From NCBI RefSeq assembly GCF_004564355.1, contig NZ_CP038266.1, forward strand, positions 1,860,001-1,924,000: a stretch of 64,000 nt of DNA. Reading direction: 5' to 3'. Position numbers and translations under genes: made by a program. Source of the DNA: Microbacterium wangchenii (GTDB lineage Bacteria; Actinomycetota; Actinomycetes; Actinomycetales; Microbacteriaceae). The notes beneath the pieces were generated by a model. The model saw only the letters and a program-made list of their open reading frames with translations. It searched no databases and was not told the DNA's origin. Below, in pieces: positions 57,688 through 64,000 of the stretch (within the stretch, counting starts at the first letter, position 1; the number at the start of each line of letters is the position of its first letter).

Positions 57688-58627
57688 ATGGGGTGGGGCC
57701 GCGCGTACTTCGCTGTGCAGGCGACGGCGGGCGCTGCGTGGTGGATCACGGTGTTCCTCTCCTCCGACGTCCGCACCGCGACGCTCGGTGAACTCGACCC
57801 CGTGGTCGGTCGTCGCGCTGTGGGACGTGCCCCTCTTCGTCGTCATGTCGGCGCTTGCCGCGTTCGGCGGACGCATCGCTGCCGTCGTCGCCACCGCGTG
57901 GACCACGCTGGTCGCGACCGCCCTGGCGGGCTACGCGACGGTGACGACTCTGGCCGGAGCAGGAGCGGTGCTGATGATCGCCTCCGCTGCGGGCTCCGTC
58001 GTGGCACTGTTCCTCTTGTGGACCGGACGCGTGCCCACGGAGCGGCTGCTGATCGGTCCCCTCCGGTTCCGCACGGCGAACCCCGCTGCCACGCGCTTCC
58101 GGCACGTGCGCGCCACCGCCGTGCAGGTCGCGATCTTCTGGGGTGTGCTGCTCGGCGTCGTCCCGCTCGTGATCAGCGCTTTCGAGCAGCGCTGGCAGCT
58201 CTCGGCGCGGTTCCCGCTCTCCGTCGGCGTCGCCGGGTGCGTCGTCTTCGCGCTCGCGATCGCGCTGGGGATCTGGGCGGCGGTGGTGATGTCCACGCGC
58301 GGCGCCGGCACGCCGCTGCCCTCGGATACGGCGACGCGCTTCGTCGTCGGCGGCCCCTACCGGTTCGTGCGCAACCCCATGGCGCTGGCGGGCATCGCGC
58401 AGGGCGCCGCTGTGGAGTTGATGGTGTCGTCGTGGCTCGTCGTGATCTACGCCGTCTGCGGATCGCTCGTGTGGAACTTCATCGTGCGTCCTCACGAGGA
58501 GCGCGACCTCGAAGCGCGGTTCGGCGACGCGTTCCGCCGGTACCGCGAGCAGGTGCGCTGCTGGTGGCCTCGGCTGCGACCGATCCCCGCCTCCGTCACA
58601 GCCGGTGTCCCCCAGCCGGTCCGCTGA
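57688..58627 (+). pseudogene. isoprenylcysteine carboxyl methyltransferase family protein, +1 frameshift
   Basis: The first 38 residues from ATG 57688 (MGWGRAYFAVQATAGAAWWI and on) form a sensible first helix. The rest of the protein continues in a different frame (VVALWDVPLFVVMSALAAFG, several more helices, then GGPYRFVRNPMALAGIAQG and EERDLEARFGDAFRRYREQV, the family's C-terminal signature). Removing one C from the CCCC at 57798-57801 restores a continuous 312-residue membrane methyltransferase-like protein. This is either a true inactivating or phase-variable frameshift or a sequencing error. Confidence 0.7.
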
Positions 58628-58727
58628 CGGAGAGCGTCCCGCCGCGCGGCCCGCGCAGTCCCTCTGCACATACGGCCGTCCGCGTCAACCGCGTACGCCG
58701 ACCGGCCCAGCGGGGTCACCCTTCACC

Positions 58728-58973
58728 ATGGCAACCGAGATCCACTACGGCGGTCGCGCCTATCCCCTGGCCGATCCGACGGTCTCGGCGACCACCGTTG
58801 TCCGTGAGATCGCGCGGCGCCTGCAGGGCGATCCGGCAGACCGCCCGTACCAATTCGCCTCCTCGGAGGGGATCGTGACGATCTTCCTGGCCCCGGGAGT
58901 CGCGGTGGCCGTGAACGAGATTCCAGAAGTGGTTCCGGCGGGCCGTTCGGCACCGCCGCCCCCTCACGTGTGA
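58728..58973 (+). CDS. small hypothetical protein
   Basis: An 81-residue unrecognised protein starting MATEIHYGGRAYPLADPTVS, with a predicted short helix (ATTVVREIARRLQG), a strand-rich middle (IVTIFLAPGVAVAVNEIPE) and a Pro-rich tail. No signal peptide. The ribosome site is weak. Its last 10 bases overlap the 3' end of the convergent epimerase gene. Composition and codon pattern fit a real gene, but no function can be given. Confidence 0.5.
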   Translation: MATEIHYGGRAYPLADPTVSATTVVREIARRLQGDPADRPYQFASSEGIVTIFLAPGVAVAVNEIPEVVPAGRSAPPPPHV

Positions 58974-59947
58974 CGCAGTGTCCGCACCGCCCCGTCGAGC
59001 TCGGGGTGACGGAACGGGAAACCGGCGTCTGTGAGCCGTGCCGGCAGCACCCAGCGGCTCTTCAGCACGAGCTCGGGTTCGGTGCGCAGCGCCCACATCG
59101 CCGGCTCCAGCATCCACCGGTACGCGGGAAGCCCCACCGGCATGCCGACGGCACGCCGCAGCGTCCGCATGAGCGTGCGGTTGTCGACCGGATGCGGTGC
59201 GGCGAGGTTGACGGGGCCGCTGAGATCGTCCCGCTCGATGAGGAAATGCGTCGCCGCCAGCACATCCTCGAGGTGGATCCAGCTGAACCTCTGGCGCCCG
59301 CGGGTGCGGTGCCACGCCGAGCGGCCGTCGCCGGAGGGTCGCGGCCCGATGCCGCGGTAGCGGCGGTGCGGAAGCCACCATCCGTCGATCTGCGGCCCGC
59401 CGAGACCGACGCGCGCCAGGCGCAGCAGCATCCGTGTCGCCGGTCCGTCGCCGATCACGATCGCCATCCGCAGCGCCACGCGGCGCGTGTCCGGCAGGTC
59501 GCCGCTGAAGAACTCCCGCTCCCACGCTCGCGCCACATCGACCGAGAAGCCGGTGCCGAGCTCCCCCGCCTCCTCGGTGTGGGGACGGTCCATCGCATGC
59601 CGGTAGATCGTGGCGGTCGAGGCGTTCAGCCACACGCGCGGGGGCCGGACCGCAGCGCCGACGGCTACGTGGAGCTGCCGGGTCGTCTCGACACGCGACC
59701 GCAGGATCTCCCGCCGGTTCGCGTCGGTGTAGCGGCAGTTCACCGACTTCCCGGCGAGGTTCACCAGCACATCGGAGCCCTCGATGAGGGCCGCGATGCC
59801 CGCCGCGTCACCCCACACCGCGTCGCCGGTGCGGCCGATCGTCCGCACCTCGTAGCCACGCTCCCGCAGCGACTCCGCCAACGCGGTGCCCACGAAGCCG
59901 CTCGCCCCTGCCACCGCGGCGCGAGGCTTCGCCCCTCCCCCACTCAC
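58964..59947 (-). CDS. TIGR01777-type SDR epimerase
   Basis: A 327-residue extended SDR. The NAD(P) site AVAGASGFVGTALAESL starts at about residue 10, followed by DVLVNLAGKSVNCRY, a catalytic-region STATIYRH, WEREFF, and HLEDVLAATHFLIE. The DUF1731-like C-terminal domain ends with VLPARLTDAGFPFRHPEL. Substrate is unknown; family members have been linked to cell division in cyanobacteria and plants. GTG 59947 overlaps the glnE stop by GTGA. Confidence 0.85.
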   Translation of the reverse strand: MSGGGAKPRAAVAGASGFVGTALAESLRERGYEVRTIGRTGDAVWGDAAGIAALIEGSDVLVNLAGKSVNCRYTDANRREILRSRVETTRQLHVAVGAAVRPPRVWLNASTATIYRHAMDRPHTEEAGELGTGFSVDVARAWEREFFSGDLPDTRRVALRMAIVIGDGPATRMLLRLARVGLGGPQIDGWWLPHRRYRGIGPRPSGDGRSAWHRTRGRQRFSWIHLEDVLAATHFLIERDDLSGPVNLAAPHPVDNRTLMRTLRRAVGMPVGLPAYRWMLEPAMWALRTEPELVLKSRWVLPARLTDAGFPFRHPELDGAVRTLRHT

Positions 59948-62940
59948 CCGTAGAAGAGCTTCTCGAAGACCCGCCGGGCGCGACGGGTGGTGGCGAGGTA
60001 GTCCTCCTCGACGCGCGTGGCCGAGCGCGGGGGGTACTCCAGGATGCGGCCGATCCCGTCGAGCTTCGCCCGGTCGGTGGGCAGGACGTCGCTCGTCTGC
60101 CATGACAGCAGCGTCGCCGCCGATCGCAGCCGGCTCGCCAGACGCCAGGCCGCCACGAGCCGTTCCGCCTCCGTGTCGCCCACGAGACCGGCCGCCCGGG
60201 CGGCCTCGAGGGCCGCGAGGGTCGAGGTCGTCCGCATCCCGGGGACGGCGTGGGCGTGCTGGAGCTGCAGGATCTGCACGAGCCATTCCACGTCGCTGAG
60301 CGAACCCGGCCCCAGCTTCAGGTGCCGCGCGGGGTCGGCGCCCTGAGGCAGCCGCTCGTTCTCGACCCGCGCCTTGATGCGTTTGATCTCCCGCAGACCG
60401 TGCGGATCCGCCGCCTCGGGGTAGCGGACCTCGTCGGCCAGCTTCATGAAGGCATCGATCAGTTTGACGCTGCCGGCCACCCCGCGAGCACGCAGAAGCG
60501 CCTGCGCCTCCCACGACAGCGACCAGCGCCGGTAATACTCGGCGTACGCGTCCAGCGACCGGGCGATGGGACCGTTGCGCCCCTCGGGTCGAAGGCCCGC
60601 GTCCAGCTCCAGCGGCAGCCGGTGGTCCTCGGAGTATTGCCGCAGCGCGCTCACCAGTTGCAGCGCGAGCTGATGCGCACGCTGCGGGTCGACCCCGTTG
60701 GGGCGGTAGACGTAGATGACGTCGGCGTCCGAGCCGAAACCCAGTTCACCGCCGCCGAAGCGGCCCATCGCGATGACGGAGAAATCCAGAGGCTCGTCCT
60801 CGGGAGGCACGATCTCGCGCCGCACCGCGCGGAGGGCGGCCTGGATCGTCGCCTCCGTGATGGTCGTGAGCGCACCGGCGAGCTCGTCGATCGTGAGCAC
60901 CCCCAGTACGGCGGCCATGGCGGTGCGCAGCATCTCTCGCCGCCGCAGCGTGCGCACCGACCGCATCGCATCCTCCACCGAGGTATGCCGGGTCTGGATG
61001 GCGCGGGCCTCCTCCTGAAGTGCGACCCCGCTGCGCGGCCGCAGCAGGTCGTCGTCGTCGAGCCACGCCGCCGACTCGGGGATCCACTCCATCAGCTCGC
61101 CCACGTAGCGCGACCCCGACAGCAGCCGGGTGAGGCTTTCGGCGGCACCCGACGAGTCCCGCAGCATCCGCAGGAACCAGGGGGTGTCGCCCAGGCGCTC
61201 GCTGATGCGCCGGAAGGCGAGGAGCCCGTAGTCCGGGTCCACCCCGTCGGCGAACCAGCGGATCATGATGGGCATGAGGTGACGCTGGATGGTGGCCTTG
61301 CGGCTGAGTCCCGTCGTGAGGGCTGCGATGTGCCGGAGCGCCCCGGCGGGATCGCGGAAGCCGATCGCCGCGAGACGATCGTGCGCCTGCTCGGGTGACA
61401 GCGACCGCTCCTCCTCCGCCAGCCCGGCGACGGCGCTCAGCAGCGGGCGGTAGAACAGCCGCACGTGGATGTCGCGCACCTCGCGCTTGATGGCCTCCCA
61501 CCGCTCCTGCACACCGGCGCCGGTGTCGGCCAGGCCCGTCGCCCGCGCCAGCGACCGCAACTCTTCCGGGCGGGTCGGCATGAGGTGGGTGCGTCGCAGC
61601 GCACGCAGCTGCAGGCGATGCTCGATGAGGCGCAGCATCCGGTAATCGCGCGCGAACGCGCCCGCGTCGGAACGGCCGATGTACCCCTCGGCCACGAGCG
61701 CGTCCAGCGCCTCGAGGGTGCCGCGTTGTCGGATGCGCTCGTCGGTGAGCCCGTGCACGAGCTGCAGCAGCTGCACGGTGAACTCGACGTCGCGGATGCC
61801 GCCGGGGCCGAGCTTGACCTGCCGCGGCACTTCATCGGCGGGGATGTTGTCGGTGACCCGCTCGCGCATGCGCTGCACACTGTCGACGAAGTTCTCCCGC
61901 CCGGCGCTGGTCCACACCTTCGGCTGCACGGCGTCGACGTACGCGTCGCCCAGCACCCCGTCGCCGGCAAGGGGCCGCGCTTTCAGCAGCGCCTGGAACT
62001 CCCAGCTCTGGGCCCACCTGTCGTAGTACGAGAGGTGGGAGGCGAGCGAACGCACGAGCGCGCCCTGCTTTCCCTCCGGTCGGAGGTTCGCGTCAACCTC
62101 CCACAGCGCCGGCTCGATCTCGGGGCCGGAGATCCCTCTCATCGTCTGCACCGCCAGGCGCGTGGCGATGTCGATCGCACGCGCCTCGGTCACGATGTCT
62201 TCGTCGGCGGTCCCCCCGACGAAGATGACGTCGACATCGCTGACATAGTTCAGCTCCCGGGCGCCCGCCTTGCCCATGCCGACGATCGCGAGCCGGGTGG
62301 CAGCCACCTGCTCGCGCGGGAACAGGGTGGAGGTACCACCCGATCCCGACACGCGCGCCCTCGCGACGGCGAGGGATGCCTCCAGCGCCGCGCCCGCGGC
62401 ATCCGCCAGACGCGCCGACACCCGATCGACGACGTCGGCCGGATCGGGCTGGGCAAGGTCGAACGCGGCGATGCGCGCGAGCACGCGCCGGTACGCCACC
62501 CGCAGCGCCACCCACGCGTCCTCGCCTCCGGATGCGGCGAACCCCTCGCGCTCCCCCACGGCTTCCGCCAGCTCGCGGCGCAGGGAGGCGTCATCGGGCA
62601 GGAGGTATCCGGCACCGCGCAGCCGGGCGAGCTCATCCGGGTGGCGCAGAAAGAACCCCGCGAATCCGCTCGATGCCCCCACCAGGCGCCACAGCGCGGC
62701 CCACCCCAGCACATCGGCGGCCAGGGCCGTCACGGCTTCGGGGTCCCGGCGCGCGATCCGCACCACCGCGCCGAGACCGTCGTCGGGGTCGGATCCCAGC
62801 GAGGCCGCGTCGGCGAGGTTCTCCCGCGACAGGCCGGTCGCCGAGGCCAGTTCCGTCAGCAGCTCGTCGGCCTCGCCCAGGCGCGTGAAACCGCGGCGCG
62901 CGAGCGCCGTGAGCGCGGTGGTGCGTTCGCGCGACGTCAT
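59944..62940 (-). CDS. glnE: bifunctional glutamine synthetase adenylyltransferase/deadenylase
   Basis: A 998-residue two-headed nucleotidyltransferase that adenylylates and deadenylylates GlnA in response to nitrogen status. The N-terminal deadenylase catalytic site is ELNYVSDVDVIFVGG and the C-terminal adenylylase site is GGELGFGSDADVIYVY, each followed by a GlnD-like regulatory helical region (LGPGGIRDVEFTVQLLQL and LGPGSLSDVEWLVQILQL). Full family length. It lies 13 bp downstream of the second glutamine synthetase gene, likely in one operon. Confidence 0.95.
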   Translation of the reverse strand: MTSRERTTALTALARRGFTRLGEADELLTELASATGLSRENLADAASLGSDPDDGLGAVVRIARRDPEAVTALAADVLGWAALWRLVGASSGFAGFFLRHPDELARLRGAGYLLPDDASLRRELAEAVGEREGFAASGGEDAWVALRVAYRRVLARIAAFDLAQPDPADVVDRVSARLADAAGAALEASLAVARARVSGSGGTSTLFPREQVAATRLAIVGMGKAGARELNYVSDVDVIFVGGTADEDIVTEARAIDIATRLAVQTMRGISGPEIEPALWEVDANLRPEGKQGALVRSLASHLSYYDRWAQSWEFQALLKARPLAGDGVLGDAYVDAVQPKVWTSAGRENFVDSVQRMRERVTDNIPADEVPRQVKLGPGGIRDVEFTVQLLQLVHGLTDERIRQRGTLEALDALVAEGYIGRSDAGAFARDYRMLRLIEHRLQLRALRRTHLMPTRPEELRSLARATGLADTGAGVQERWEAIKREVRDIHVRLFYRPLLSAVAGLAEEERSLSPEQAHDRLAAIGFRDPAGALRHIAALTTGLSRKATIQRHLMPIMIRWFADGVDPDYGLLAFRRISERLGDTPWFLRMLRDSSGAAESLTRLLSGSRYVGELMEWIPESAAWLDDDDLLRPRSGVALQEEARAIQTRHTSVEDAMRSVRTLRRREMLRTAMAAVLGVLTIDELAGALTTITEATIQAALRAVRREIVPPEDEPLDFSVIAMGRFGGGELGFGSDADVIYVYRPNGVDPQRAHQLALQLVSALRQYSEDHRLPLELDAGLRPEGRNGPIARSLDAYAEYYRRWSLSWEAQALLRARGVAGSVKLIDAFMKLADEVRYPEAADPHGLREIKRIKARVENERLPQGADPARHLKLGPGSLSDVEWLVQILQLQHAHAVPGMRTTSTLAALEAARAAGLVGDTEAERLVAAWRLASRLRSAATLLSWQTSDVLPTDRAKLDGIGRILEYPPRSATRVEEDYLATTRRARRVFEKLFYG

Positions 62941-62953
62941 CGGCGGGATGGGG

Positions 62954-64000
62954 TCAGAGCATCTCGAGGTTGCTGTGCAACTCGAACGGCGTCACCTGGG
63001 AGCGGTACTGCTGCCATTCGCGACGCTTGTTCAGCAGCACGTAGTTGAACACCTGCTCGCCGAGCGTCTCGGCGACGAGCTCCGACTCCTCCATGTAGCT
63101 CAACGCGTGGTCGAGGCTCTGCGGCAGCGGGGCGTAGCCGAGCGCCCGGCGCTCCGCGTCGCTGAGCGACCACACGTTGTCCTCGGCCTCGGCGGGTAGC
63201 TCGTACTCCTCCTGAATACCCTTCAGGCCCGCCGACAGCATGAGCGCGTACGCGAGGTAGGGGTTCGCCGCCGAATCCAGCGCCCGGTACTCCACGCGTG
63301 AGGACTGACCCTTGTTCGGCTTGTACAGCGGCACCCGCACGAGCGCGGAACGGTTGTTGTGGCCCCAGCAGATGAAGCTGGGGGCCTCGTCGCCACCCCA
63401 CAGCCGCTTGTAGGAGTTGACGAACTGGTTCGTCACGGCCGAGATCTCGTTCGCGTGGCGGAGGAGCCCCGCGATGAACTGACGGCCGACGCGGGAGAGC
63501 TGGTACTGCGCGCCCTCCTCGTAGAACGCGTTCATGTCGCCCTCGAACAGCGACATGTGGGTGTGCATGCCGCTACCGGGCTGACCGCTGATCGGCTTCG
63601 GCATGAACGTCGCGTACACGCCCTGCTCGATCGCGACCTCCTTGATCACCGTGCGGAAGGTCATGATGTTGTCGGCCGTCGTGAGCGCGTCGGCGTAGCG
63701 CAGGTCGATCTCGTTCTGCCCCGGCCCGCCCTCGTGGTGGCTGTACTCCACCGAGATGCCGAGGTCTTCCAGCATCCGCACGGAGCGGCGACGGAAGTCG
63801 TGCGCCGTGCCACCGGGGACGTTGTCGAAGTACCCGGCGGAGTCCACCGGCACGGGGCGCCCATCCGGCCCGAGGGCCGAGGACTTCAGCAGGTAGAACT
63901 CGATCTCGGGGTGGGTGTAGAACGTGAACCCGGCGTCGGCGGCCTTGGCCAGTGTGCGCTTGAGCACGTGGCGGGGATCGGCGACGGCAGGAGCGCCGTC
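62954..64000 (-). CDS. glutamine synthetase paralogue, 5' end beyond window
   Basis: The last 348 residues of a type I GS-family protein; the frame runs open to the window edge. Seen: HPEIEFYLL, GQNEIDLRYADAL, GQPGSGMHTHMSLF, NRSALVRVP and EYRALDSAANPYLAYAL. At the place of the GlnA adenylylation Tyr it has Trp (NVWSLSDAE, codon 63170-63172), so it should be blind to GlnE. Actinobacterial paralogues of this kind include a second true GS and gamma-glutamyl-polyamine synthetases; which this is cannot be settled here. Confidence 0.85.
   Translation of the reverse strand, partial: DGAPAVADPRHVLKRTLAKAADAGFTFYTHPEIEFYLLKSSALGPDGRPVPVDSAGYFDNVPGGTAHDFRRRSVRMLEDLGISVEYSHHEGGPGQNEIDLRYADALTTADNIMTFRTVIKEVAIEQGVYATFMPKPISGQPGSGMHTHMSLFEGDMNAFYEEGAQYQLSRVGRQFIAGLLRHANEISAVTNQFVNSYKRLWGGDEAPSFICWGHNNRSALVRVPLYKPNKGQSSRVEYRALDSAANPYLAYALMLSAGLKGIQEEYELPAEAEDNVWSLSDAERRALGYAPLPQSLDHALSYMEESELVAETLGEQVFNYVLLNKRREWQQYRSQVTPFELHSNLEML

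Overview
The window reads as a chromosome segment of a high-GC Gram-positive actinobacterium, most likely Microbacteriaceae (Microbacterium-like). This rests on the very high GC content, the frequent GTG starts and 4-bp ATGA/GTGA gene overlaps, and a run of actinobacteria-specific families (DUF3000, DUF3159, DUF3710, DUF3093, DUF4193, SepH, DUF7455, DUF4191). Genes are packed tightly on both strands. No tRNA, rRNA, CRISPR array, phage or transposase gene was seen.

Layout. 1-7.4 kb: end of a sufE gene, a RibD-like reductase, a membrane-anchored hydrolase, DUF3000 + RNase D, and a fatty-acid beta-oxidation pair (thiolase + multifunctional FadB/J-type protein). 7.6-14.6 kb (minus strand): dxs, aconitase, and a dut-DUF3710-DUF3159 operon. 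14.6-22.8 kb: DUF3093, DUF4193, sepH, a phosphatase-family protein, convergent topoisomerase IV genes (parC/parE) and DUF7455. 22.8-25.6 kb: two adjacent, complementary alanine-racemase-like genes and a divergent ATP-grasp gene, followed by two copies of a 104-bp repeat. 26-36.5 kb: F420-ligase-like protein, principal sigma factor, PAC2 protein, leucyl aminopeptidase, lipoamide dehydrogenase, 2-oxo-acid dehydrogenase E2, a membrane protein with a kinase-like N-terminus, DUF4191 and RDD protein. 36.6-38.2 kb: glnA with a GlnR-like operator. 38.2-41.9 kb: accessory-looking segment with an ABC exporter and an operon of GNAT, a small hydrophobic Cys protein and a small membrane protein. 42-50 kb: complete narGHJI plus narK. 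50-57.6 kb: M24 peptidase, a small beta-rich protein with an unusual leaderless promoter, and an Lrp regulator divergent from a five-gene peptide ABC transporter. 57.7-64 kb: frameshifted isoprenylcysteine-methyltransferase-like gene, small orphan, TIGR01777 epimerase, glnE, and a second glutamine synthetase cut by the window end.

Nitrogen is the recurring theme. glnA carries the adenylylation tyrosine served by GlnE, nitrate respiration and transport genes lie between them, and a GlnR-type site precedes glnA, with a weaker one before narG. The second glutamine synthetase has Trp where GlnA has the modified Tyr.

The most novel-looking item is the racemase pair. One protein has the PLP-lysine barrel but has lost the C-domain tyrosine segment. 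Its 4-bp-overlapping partner keeps the C-domain tyrosine but has lost the PLP lysine and most of the barrel. This suggests an obligate heteromeric racemase, possibly working with the adjacent ATP-grasp ligase on cell-wall or surface precursors.
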